Of a stretch of DNA of 8,402 nucleotides, positions 1 to 5,611 are shown piece by piece; the first letter of the stretch is position 1, and each line of letters opens with the position of its first letter. A model generated the notes under the pieces. It did not search any database, had not been told where the DNA came from, and was given only the letters and a program-made list of their open reading frames with translations. The stretch comes from Micrococcaceae bacterium (GTDB lineage: Bacteria; Actinomycetota; Actinomycetes; Actinomycetales; Micrococcaceae), in NCBI GenBank assembly GCA_003486025.1, contig DNHA01000184.1, positions 1 to 8,402 on the forward strand. Direction: 5' to 3'. Made by a program: the position numbers and the translations under genes.

Positions 1-28
1 CGGGCTCCACGGTAGTTCCAGTAGTCAT
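1..28 (-). CDS. Start of a leftward gene, product unknown (partial)
   Basis: Only the first nine codons lie in the window, reading M-T-T-G-T-T-V-E-P. The ATG at 28-26 is preceded on the minus strand by GAGG (38-35) with a six-base spacer, a good Shine-Dalgarno arrangement and the reason for this start. The same frame stays open upstream for about 60 codons and holds in-frame ATGs at 133 and 124. The upstream translation is rich in Cys, His, Trp and Arg, does not look protein-like, and those ATGs lack a ribosome site. Nothing can be said about function. The gene is divergent from the oxidoreductase gene at 331. Confidence 0.6.
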
Positions 29-260
29 GTTTTTCCTCAAGTGATGGCAACACCAAGTAGAGCGTTGAGGTGAACCGCTCACTACCCCATGGTCGTGAGA
101 CGGCGTGAATCTTGGTTGATCCATCAATGACATTACGTGGCTGTTCCGACACTTTAGCCGCGCGATTCTATTTCTGCCTAGCGGTCCACGCTTCTGGCCA
201 AGCCACCTCTCGATTTAAGAATGCCCGACGATAAATGGCGGACCTTTTTGCGCACACCCC
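29..260. other. Intergenic region between divergent genes
   Basis: No convincing gene is seen on either strand. It must hold the promoter of the leftward gene, but no clear -35/-10 pair was found. The best isolated -10-like hexamer on the minus strand is TAGAAT, inside the complement of the run gattctattt near 165-174, and it has no good -35 element. A short perfect inverted repeat, TTGAT-CC-ATCAA, lies at 116-127. It resembles the TTGAA-GG-TTCAA core at 295-306, but five-base arms can arise by chance. Confidence 0.4.
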
Positions 261-290
261 TTGACACCGCCACACCCGCGGGTCCATACT
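261..290 (+). promoter_or_regulatory. Probable sigma-70-type promoter of the oxidoreductase gene
   Basis: A perfect -35 hexamer TTGACA (261-266) is followed after 18 bases by CATACT (285-290), which matches the -10 consensus at four of six positions. The predicted transcription start is near 297, giving a leader of about 34 bases before the ATG at 331. A ten-base palindrome ACCCGCGGGT (274-283) sits in the spacer, and a longer inverted repeat covers the predicted start. The -35 is seen directly; promoter activity is inferred. Confidence 0.6.
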
Positions 291-311
291 TTAGTTGAAG
301 GTTCAAGTAAA
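290..311. promoter_or_regulatory. Operator-like inverted repeat at the transcription start
   Basis: The half-sites TTTAGTTGAA (290-299) and TTCAAGTAAA (302-311) are inverted copies matching at nine of ten positions around a two-base GG centre. The element begins on the last base of the -10 hexamer and covers the predicted transcription start, where a dimeric repressor would block initiation. Size and AT-rich arms suit winged-helix regulators such as MarR or HxlR types. That family assignment is inference, and no regulator gene is visible in the window. Confidence 0.5.
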
Positions 312-316
312 TATCC

Positions 317-323
317 AAAGGAG
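317..323 (+). promoter_or_regulatory. Ribosome binding site deciding the start at 331
   Basis: AAAGGAG sits seven bases before the ATG at 331, a near-ideal Shine-Dalgarno position. It rules out the in-frame TTG at 295, which lies inside the operator-like palindrome, would need an unsupported 12-residue extension, and is placed about at the predicted transcription start. Confidence 0.8.
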
Positions 324-330
324 TAAGACC

Positions 331-903
331 ATGGCAAACATCAGCATTCTCGGTAACGGCAATATGGGCCAGGCAATTGCGGGCGTCGTCAGCAAGGGCG
401 GCAGCACAGTCCAGCTCCTGGGCAGCGCCGACAGCAAAACTGCGGTCAATGGCGACATAGTGGTCCTCGCCGTCCCTTACCCTGCGATCGCAGCCATCAT
501 CGCCGAGCGCGGCGAGCAGCTGGCCGGCAAGATCGTTGTGGACATCACCAACCCGCTGAACTTCGAAACCTTCGATTCCCTGACAGTTCCAGCAGACAGC
601 TCCGCCACCGCAGAAATCGCCGCGGCCCTGCCAAGCTCTCGTGTAGTGAAGGCATTCAACACCACCTTCGCGGCCACCCTCGCCTCGGGCACTGTCGGCG
701 ACACCGTGACCACCGTACTCATCGCAGGCGATGACAGTGAAGCCAAAACCGAGCTGGCGGGCATCATCGCCGCCGGCGGCCTGCGCGCCATCGACGCCGG
801 AGCCCTCAAGCGCGCTCGCGAGCTGGAAGGAATCGGCTTCATGCAGATTTCCCTGGCAGCGGGCGAAAAGATCTCCTGGACCGGCGGCTTCGGAATCAAC
901 TAA
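331..903 (+). CDS. NADP-binding oxidoreductase, F420-dependent NADP reductase-like family
   Basis: The protein has 190 residues. Residues 3-20 form a Rossmann beta-alpha unit with the dinucleotide loop GNGNMG (8-13), a variant of GxGxxG. Further family hallmarks are the strand DIVVLAVPY (42-50), the segment DITNPLNFET (71-80), the motif VVKAFNTTFA (105-114), and a C-terminal part ending in a glycine-rich tail. This pattern fits the NADPH-dependent F420 reductase-like domain (Pfam F420_oxidored). Proteins of this family transfer hydride between NADP(H) and a second cofactor, but many members are uncharacterised, so F420 use is not proven. The stretch between the second and third strands is only about ten residues (GSADSKTAVN), shorter than in classical F420:NADP reductases. 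It appears to be a single-gene cytosolic transcription unit with its own promoter, operator-like site and terminator. Confidence 0.8.
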   Translation: MANISILGNGNMGQAIAGVVSKGGSTVQLLGSADSKTAVNGDIVVLAVPYPAIAAIIAERGEQLAGKIVVDITNPLNFETFDSLTVPADSSATAEIAAALPSSRVVKAFNTTFAATLASGTVGDTVTTVLIAGDDSEAKTELAGIIAAGGLRAIDAGALKRARELEGIGFMQISLAAGEKISWTGGFGIN

Positions 904-945
904 GCCTCGACCTGAATCTCAGACCGAACAACTCAAGCAGCATTT

Positions 946-993
946 CTGCCCTTCGGACCCGTGCTAGTCACGAGTTCGAAGGGCAGCTTTTTT
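946..993 (+). terminator. Strong intrinsic terminator of the oxidoreductase gene
   Basis: CTGCCCTTCG (946-955) pairs perfectly with CGAAGGGCAG (977-986). The helix continues inwards through 956-963 with 969-976, with one mismatch and one G-T wobble, and closes on a five-base loop CTAGT (964-968). A run of six T follows at 988-993. The roughly 18-pair stem plus T-run lies 42 bases after the stop codon and ends rightward transcription. Confidence 0.9.
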
Positions 994-1114
994 AATACCG
1001 CTAGCGGGTTAGCGCCTGTCGATGGCGGCGAAGCGCTGGGGCGCCGATTCTTTTGCCACTGCCGACTCTCGCCCATTTCCCACTTTGGCATGACCCCGGG
1101 CAATACCCGGCTAC

Positions 1115-1143
1115 TTGTCGAGCTGCGCCATTAGCCGCATATT
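1115..1143 (+). promoter_or_regulatory. Weak promoter candidate for the membrane protein gene
   Basis: TTGTCG (1115-1120) and CATATT (1138-1143) each match their consensus hexamer at four of six positions and are separated by an ideal 17 bases. The predicted start would be near 1150, leaving a long leader of about 140 bases that includes the inverted repeat at 1144-1171. This is the best pair found in the region but is well within what chance would give. Confidence 0.25.
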
Positions 1144-1171
1144 CTTCCGGTTCTTAAATGCTCACCGGAAG
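1144..1171. repeat. Inverted repeat / hairpin, eight-base arms
   Basis: CTTCCGGT (1144-1151) and ACCGGAAG (1164-1171) are perfect inverted copies separated by 12 bases. No T-run follows on either strand, so it is not an intrinsic terminator. It directly abuts the promoter candidate at 1115-1143, which would suit an operator or a leader hairpin. Function is unknown. Confidence 0.45.
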
Positions 1172-1290
1172 CCCACGGATATTGGCGGCAATCGACTGCA
1201 AGGCTGACGCAACTAGTTTATTCAGGGCTGGCGACACGCTGAGCGGCACGCAATTCCCAGCCAACGCGGTGACTGTTGCAGAATTCAGGT

Positions 1291-2139
1291 ATGAGCAGCA
1301 GAGATGAAACCCTCTATGGCCGAGATACCCTACGCTATGTCAGGCTGGCCCTACTGGTAGTGCCGCTGCTGCTCATGGTGGCCATCGTGATCTATGGTCT
1401 GCTGAACGGAAAGGTCGAGGACTCGATTAGTTCCTACTATTTGGGTCCCAGCCGAGATCTCTTTGTAGCGATGCTCGTTTCCACCGGAGTTCTGCTGGTG
1501 GTCTATAAGGGCGCTCCCCTAGAAGACTACGCGCTGAACCTCGCCGGATTCTACGCAATCTTTGTGGCGTTGGTACCGACAAGACTCGGCCAAACACTGT
1601 CGGCGCTAGACGCCTCCGCGCAAATTCAGCTAATTCGGTCGGTGCAAATCTCGGTAGTTGCGGTCTTGGTCGTATCTGCGGTGTTTGTCTGGCTTGAATG
1701 GAAAACCACAAAGTGGACTCCACGCACTCTGCACACAAGCAAACTCAGCACCATTCTGAGCATATCGAGCACCGTGGCGCTTGTTGCATTTATCGTCTTG
1801 GTGCTGTGGCGAAGCATCGAAGGCACGGACTTTGCCGGAGTGCATTACGCTGCAGCTTTGCTGCTGATCCTCAGCATGGGCGTAGCTATAGCCAGCCACC
1901 TAGGACGAGAAGACCTCTGCGCGGTAGATACCAGTGGTGGACGTCCAAGACATTATGCGGTGCTGCTGATACTGATGGCATTAGGCATCATCGGCTGGTT
2001 TGTTCTCAATGCTTTAGGGATAGCTCAGGCGTTATTTATCATCGAATGGTATGAAATCGGCCTGTTTAGCTACTTCTGGTATCTGGAGTCCCGCAGATTG
2101 TGGGAAGCTCCAACGCCGCTAGGAAAATTCGGCAACTAA
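1291..2139 (+). CDS. Polytopic membrane protein of unknown function
   Basis: The 282-residue protein has about seven or eight hydrophobic spans: roughly residues 18-38, 57-72, 80-97, 115-136, 152-173, 184-203, 222-243 and 247-264. Between spans one and two is SISSYYLGPSRD (45-56), followed by YKG (72-74), ED (78-79) and N83, then a span ending in LVPT (94-97). The C-terminus has aromatic-rich EWYEIGLFSYFWYLE (252-266). From memory this arrangement (SISxYY, RD, YKG, NxAG, PT) recurs in an uncharacterised bacterial membrane family, but no function or domain name can be given with confidence. The start is uncertain: ATG 1291 has only AGG one base away, TTG 1276 is the sole in-frame alternative after the stop at 1270, and neither has a proper ribosome site. 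TTA, CTA and ATA codons are more frequent here than in the neighbouring housekeeping genes, hinting at a different history. The gene converges on tRNA-Asn. Confidence 0.75.
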   Translation: MSSRDETLYGRDTLRYVRLALLVVPLLLMVAIVIYGLLNGKVEDSISSYYLGPSRDLFVAMLVSTGVLLVVYKGAPLEDYALNLAGFYAIFVALVPTRLGQTLSALDASAQIQLIRSVQISVVAVLVVSAVFVWLEWKTTKWTPRTLHTSKLSTILSISSTVALVAFIVLVLWRSIEGTDFAGVHYAAALLLILSMGVAIASHLGREDLCAVDTSGGRPRHYAVLLILMALGIIGWFVLNALGIAQALFIIEWYEIGLFSYFWYLESRRLWEAPTPLGKFGN

Positions 2140-2168
2140 TCCTCGGATCCTGGATCCAGACGTGCTCC

Positions 2169-2208
2169 AAAAGTGAAAAGTCCCGATCCGCAGTGCGGAT
2201 CGGGACTT
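2169..2208 (-). terminator. Intrinsic terminator after tRNA-Asn
   Basis: A perfect 14-pair stem, AAGTCCCGATCCGC (2178-2191) with GCGGATCGGGACTT (2195-2208), closes on a three-base loop. Read leftward the stem is followed by TTCACTTTT, a U-rich tail typical of a terminator. It begins seven bases beyond the tRNA 3' end and so ends the tRNA transcript, and any transcript reading through from dnaG. Read rightward there is no T-run, so it is not an obvious terminator for the convergent membrane protein gene. Confidence 0.9.
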
Positions 2209-2214
2209 CGTAAG

Positions 2215-2287
2215 CTCCTCCAACTGGACTTGAACCAGTAACCCTTCGATTAACAGTCGAATGCTCTGCCAATTGAGCTATGGAGGA
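2215..2287 (-). tRNA. tRNA-Asn (anticodon GUU)
   Basis: The 73-base gene folds as a standard cloverleaf. Acceptor arm TCCTCCA (2287-2281) pairs with TGGAGGA, the D arm is GCTC...GAGC, and the anticodon stem TTCGA/TCGAA encloses the loop CTGTTAA with anticodon GTT at 2254-2252. The T arm is ACTGG-TTCAAGT-CCAGT. The discriminator base is G, as usual for bacterial tRNA-Asn. CCA is not encoded (the next bases are CTT), so it must be added by nucleotidyltransferase, as is common in Actinobacteria. It lies 54 bases after dnaG on the same strand. No duplicated 3' end of the tRNA was found elsewhere in the window, so there is no sign of an integrated element. Confidence 0.97.
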
Positions 2288-2296
2288 ATGCAACGA

Positions 2297-2331
2297 GATA
2301 TAACTTTACCCGAAGCTCAACTAAAAACCAA
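2297..2331 (-). promoter_or_regulatory. Weak promoter candidate for tRNA-Asn
   Basis: In the 54 bases between dnaG and the tRNA, TTGGTT (2331-2326) and TAAAGT (2308-2303) are 17 bases apart, with three and four consensus matches. An overlapping -10 alternative is TATATC (2302-2297). The stretch is AT-rich against its surroundings. Both pairings are weak, so the tRNA may equally be transcribed from upstream of dnaG. Confidence 0.3.
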
Positions 2332-2341
2332 AACCAGATAC

Positions 2342-4222
2342 TCAGGTGCCACGGAGTATCCGGCGGCGCATTTCTAGTTCCATTAGTTCCCTGTTGATCT
2401 GGGCGTATTCCTCACCTTCGGGTTCCATTTCGGCACGTTGCAACCGCCCAATAAGCTCCGCCTTGCGGTGTGTGATTTGAAGCTCAATCAGGCCATTGAT
2501 GATGTCGGAGCAATAGAGTGCAAGGTTATGTTCATCCGACGCCGGAATGCTCGTCACCGCTACCTCGGAGACGTAGGAACGCAGCTGTTCCGGTACCTCA
2601 TCACGAATGACTTCAACCCATGACGAAGCGGAGGCTCCCGCGGCGCTGGCTGCCACGATGCCGTCATGCACTGCAGCATGCACTGGAGCCATGAAACGAG
2701 CCTCGTAGAAGGCCTGCCACTGTTCTTCGTTGAGCCGGTGCGGCTGCTGGATCACGACCTCCAGAGCTTGGCGTTCTAAACGCATGACCGGGTCGCGGCT
2801 ATCGGGACGCTCAAAAGCGTTAACCGATGCTTGTTGTCCCCGGCCCTCGCTCTGGTTATCCCGTGCATCCTGCGGAGTATTTTTGGGCAGTCTGGCCCGC
2901 TTGATGGAGGCCGCCACCGAACGGTTGACGTCTTCGTTGTTCATTCCCAACCAGCCGGCAAGTTCCCTCGCGTAGGCAGGACGGATCGATGAATCACGAA
3001 TTTGCGCCACGATGGGTGCGGTCTGCCGCAAGGCCTGCACGCGTCCCTCGACGGTGTTCAAATTGAACTTCTTCAACTCGGCACGGATCGCAAATTCGAA
3101 GAGCGGGCGCTTTAGTTCTATGAGTTCGCGGACCGCCTCATCACCGCGATGCAATCGCAGATCGCAGGGGTCTGCGCCATTTGGCTCCACGCACACATAG
3201 GTCTGCGCAATAAAACGCTGGTCTTCGTCGAAGGCACGCAAGGCGGCCTTCTGTCCGGCGGCGTCACCATCAAAGGTGAAGATGACTTCACCACCGGTGC
3301 CATCATCTTGCAGGAGTCTTCTGGCAATTTTGATGTGGTCGGTGCCAAAGGCCGTGCCACAGGTAGCGACCGCCGTGGTGATGCCCGCAAGGTGGCAAGC
3401 CATCACATCCGTGTACCCTTCAACCACCACGATCTGCCTGGTCTTGGAAATCTGCTTCTTCGCCAGATCCAGACCATAAAGAACTTGAGACTTCTTATAC
3501 AGCTGTGTTTCAGGGGTGTTCAGATATTTAGGTCCCTGATCATCGTCGTAGAGTTTACGCGCGCCAAAGCCGATGGTGGCTCCGGACAAGTCACGGATGG
3601 GCCAGACCAATCGACCACGGAACCGGTCATAGATTCCGCGGTTGCCTTCCGCGAACATGCCAGTCAGCTTCAGTTCTTCGTCAACGAAACCTTGGGCACG
3701 CAGGTGCTTGAGCAATGCGTCCCAACCCTTGGGTGCATATCCGACGGAGAAGTCCGCAGCAGCCTGTGGTTCAAAACCGCGCCCGCTCAGGAAGTCGCGG
3801 GCGGTCTGGGCTTCTTCGGAAGCCAGCTGGGCCTGGAAGAATTCCTCGGCCACCTTATGTGCATCGACCAAGCGCTGGCGCTTGCCATAGTCTTCGCGGC
3901 GCGGCCCGGTACCACCATCTTCGTAGCGCAGTTCGTAGTTGATACGAGCCGCCAGCGACTCGACCGTTTCGGAGAAAGATGAATGATCCATCTTTTGAAT
4001 GAACGCGAAGACGTCGCCGGACTCACCACAGCCAAAGCAGTGAAAGGTTCCCAGCTGGGGACGAATGTGGAAGGACGGACTGCGTTCGTCGTGGAACGGG
4101 CACAGGCCCTTATAGGAACCCACGCCCGCAGATTTGAGCGTGACGTAGGATTCGACGACCTCGCGGAGGTCGATGCGGTTACGCACCTCGTCGATGTCTT
4201 CTCGTTTAATCAGCCCTGCCAT
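2342..4222 (-). CDS. dnaG: DNA primase DnaG
   Basis: DnaG makes the short RNA primers for Okazaki fragments and works with the DnaB helicase at the fork. The 626-residue protein shows the N-terminal CHC2 zinc finger with C41, H44, C62 and C65 (CPFH and CFGC), then the RNA-polymerase core with WPIRD (207-211) and GFGARKL (218-224). The TOPRIM domain carries EGYTD (268-272) and FDGDAAG (317-323), whose acidic residues bind the catalytic metals. A linker near 445-475 leads to a helical C-terminal domain that should contact DnaB. Length is typical. I chose ATG 4222 (MAGLIKRED), the usual actinobacterial N-terminus, with GGGA just upstream. An in-frame ATG at 4231 would add three residues and has no better ribosome site. 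It follows dgt by 68 bases and precedes tRNA-Asn. No rpoD neighbour is seen downstream, unlike the classical rpsU-dnaG-rpoD order. Confidence 0.97.
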   Translation of the reverse strand: MAGLIKREDIDEVRNRIDLREVVESYVTLKSAGVGSYKGLCPFHDERSPSFHIRPQLGTFHCFGCGESGDVFAFIQKMDHSSFSETVESLAARINYELRYEDGGTGPRREDYGKRQRLVDAHKVAEEFFQAQLASEEAQTARDFLSGRGFEPQAAADFSVGYAPKGWDALLKHLRAQGFVDEELKLTGMFAEGNRGIYDRFRGRLVWPIRDLSGATIGFGARKLYDDDQGPKYLNTPETQLYKKSQVLYGLDLAKKQISKTRQIVVVEGYTDVMACHLAGITTAVATCGTAFGTDHIKIARRLLQDDGTGGEVIFTFDGDAAGQKAALRAFDEDQRFIAQTYVCVEPNGADPCDLRLHRGDEAVRELIELKRPLFEFAIRAELKKFNLNTVEGRVQALRQTAPIVAQIRDSSIRPAYARELAGWLGMNNEDVNRSVAASIKRARLPKNTPQDARDNQSEGRGQQASVNAFERPDSRDPVMRLERQALEVVIQQPHRLNEEQWQAFYEARFMAPVHAAVHDGIVAASAAGASASSWVEVIRDEVPEQLRSYVSEVAVTSIPASDEHNLALYCSDIINGLIELQITHRKAELIGRLQRAEMEPEGEEYAQINRELMELEMRRRILRGT

Positions 4223-4290
4223 GATTCCCATTCTAAGAAGTTGCGCCCGGCATAGGCCGAGCGCGTCACGGGCTGTGCATGAAGCTCAGC

Positions 4291-5574
4291 CTAGAAAAGC
4301 TTTGGTTCGTAACTTTCGCCCTTGACCAGCGACGCATGCCATTCCAGCGCCGAAGCATCGGTCAGCGAGGCCACCTGGTCGATGACCACGCGCAAGCGTC
4401 CCTGTTCATTCGCGGCATCCTTGTAGTCCGCCGCGAAGATCGGTTCGAGGTATTTATCTTCATTATCTGACAAGAGATCCACAAGATCAGTCAGTATCTG
4501 CCGCTGTTCCAAATACATCGGCTGAAGCTCTTCTTTAGTCATCACGAAGTTTGCGGCAATACCCTTCATCACCGCAATCTCATGTTCGGTCTCCTCCGGG
4601 ACGATCAGCGCTGCGTTGTACCGGGTGAGGTTTCCCTGCCCGTACTCGCTGCGCGTGGCGTCCATCGCTGCTTGGCAGAACCGGCCAATGAATTGGCTGG
4701 TCATGTCTTTGAGCGCCGCTCGTGCTCGGCGCGAACCATCGGCATGTGAAACCCACTCTTCCGAAGCTTCCAGCCGCGCCAGCGCCGCATCGATATCCGC
4801 TTCATCCGTGGTGGGCAGGTACCAATTCTTGGTCACCTGCAACGCACGGTCACGCACCGAAGATTCCAGCAGCCATCGCAACTGGAAACGTCCGCCGACA
4901 ATCGCGTCTTCCACATCATGGACAGAATAAGAAATATCATCGGCCAAGTCCATCACTTGGCCTTCCATGCAAACTCGTCCAGGAACCGAATCCGGTCCGC
5001 TACGCAACCAATCAAATACCGGCTGGTCATCTGTATACACACCAAACTTCTTGGTCTGCTTTCCATTGCGCAGCGGTGCCTCTTCGCGTAGCCACGGGTA
5101 TTTACACGACGCGTCCAAGGCTGCACGTGACAGGTTCAATCCTGCCGAGTGTCCGTTATGACGAAAAGTTTTTGTTTCCAAGCGGGTCAGCAATCGCAGA
5201 GTCTGCGCGTTGCCTTCAAAACCGCCAATGTCTTTGGCCAGTTTATTTAGTGCTTTTTCACCGTTATGCCCGAAGGGCGGATGCCCCAGGTCATGGGCAA
5301 GACAGGCGGTATCAACGATGTCTGGATCGCAGCCCAGGGCCGCACCGAGTTCGCGTCCCACCTGCGCTACTTCCAGGGAGTGAGTCAGCCGGGTGCGCAC
5401 AAAATCGTTGAGCGTCGGAGAGACCACCTGGGTCTTGGCGCCCAGCCGGCGTAGCGCCGAGGAATGCAAAACCCGAGCGCGATCACGTGCGAACGCGGTG
5501 CGATACGACTTCTTAGCCGGCTCGGGTACCCAACGTTCCTGATCAGCTTCGGTATATCCGTTGATCTGGGTCAT
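4291..5574 (-). CDS. dgt: Deoxyguanosinetriphosphate triphosphohydrolase-like protein (HD domain)
   Basis: Proteins of this HD-domain family split dNTPs into deoxynucleoside and triphosphate and so trim dNTP pools; several members prefer dGTP or need another dNTP as activator. The 427-residue protein carries the N-terminal signature RTAFARDRARVLHSSALRRL (25-44), then the metal site: H65 in RTRLTHSLEV, H94-D95 in CLAHDLGHPPFGHNGE, and D212 in MDLADDISYSVHD. Length matches the shorter Dgt-like class common in Actinobacteria rather than the roughly 500-residue E. coli enzyme, so substrate preference is not certain. The start is fixed by an in-frame TAG four codons upstream of ATG 5574. No Shine-Dalgarno is visible, and translation may depend on coupling to dusB 37 bases upstream. 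Linkage to dnaG is conserved in other Actinobacteria, including Mycobacterium. Confidence 0.92.
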   Translation of the reverse strand: MTQINGYTEADQERWVPEPAKKSYRTAFARDRARVLHSSALRRLGAKTQVVSPTLNDFVRTRLTHSLEVAQVGRELGAALGCDPDIVDTACLAHDLGHPPFGHNGEKALNKLAKDIGGFEGNAQTLRLLTRLETKTFRHNGHSAGLNLSRAALDASCKYPWLREEAPLRNGKQTKKFGVYTDDQPVFDWLRSGPDSVPGRVCMEGQVMDLADDISYSVHDVEDAIVGGRFQLRWLLESSVRDRALQVTKNWYLPTTDEADIDAALARLEASEEWVSHADGSRRARAALKDMTSQFIGRFCQAAMDATRSEYGQGNLTRYNAALIVPEETEHEIAVMKGIAANFVMTKEELQPMYLEQRQILTDLVDLLSDNEDKYLEPIFAADYKDAANEQGRLRVVIDQVASLTDASALEWHASLVKGESYEPKLF

Positions 5575-5585
5575 ATGACGAGTCT

Positions 5586-5604
5586 AGTGACCTTTTGGGC
5601 CACT
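5586..5604 (-). other. Small hairpin in the dusB-dgt gap
   Basis: Read leftward, AGTGGCC and GGTCACT (seven pairs including one G-U) enclose the loop CAAAA. It lies between the dusB stop and the dgt start, ending 11 bases before the dgt ATG. There is no T-run, so it is not a terminator. A weak effect on dgt translation or mRNA processing is possible, but chance is a fair explanation. Confidence 0.2.
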
Positions 5605-5611
5605 CGCTGAC

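Larger units (their letters stand above)
994..1290. other. Gene-free stretch before the membrane protein gene
   Basis: No intact gene is visible on either strand. It contains a palindrome CCGCTAGCGG near 999-1008, a CCGGG-CAATA-CCCGG inverted repeat near 1096-1110, a weak promoter candidate (1115-1143) and an eight-base-arm inverted repeat (1144-1171). On the minus strand a short open stretch ending in TAA at 1154-1156 carries the residues ALAGNCVPLSVSPAL. This faintly recalls the C-terminal GN-x-V motif of cytosine-5 DNA methyltransferases, so a gene relic is possible but unproven. It has no plausible start and overlaps the next gene. Confidence 0.4.

Noticed and set aside
89..130. Short frame M-V-V-R-R-R-E-S-W-L-I-H-Q as a leader peptide
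   Set aside because: There is no ribosome site, no terminator/antiterminator pair and no run of regulatory codons beyond three Arg; it is about 200 bases from the next gene.
295..330. TTG at 295 as an upstream start for the oxidoreductase
   Set aside because: It falls in the operator-like palindrome at about the predicted transcription start, while ATG 331 has an excellent ribosome site and begins exactly at the first Rossmann strand.
2143..2160. Doubled GGATCC sites just after the membrane protein gene
   Set aside because: Two six-base sites one base apart do not form an attachment site or insertion scar with any partner elsewhere in the window.
2215..2287. tRNA-Asn as an integration site of a mobile element
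   Set aside because: No copy of the tRNA 3' end, integrase or other mobility gene is present, and the tRNA keeps its own terminator immediately downstream.
2066..2293. Leftward 75-codon frame over the tRNA
   Set aside because: It runs straight through tRNA-Asn and its terminator, so translation there is an artefact of the tRNA sequence.
3149..3982. 277-codon rightward open frame antisense to dnaG
   Set aside because: It is a shadow of the primase gene with no ribosome site or recognisable protein features.
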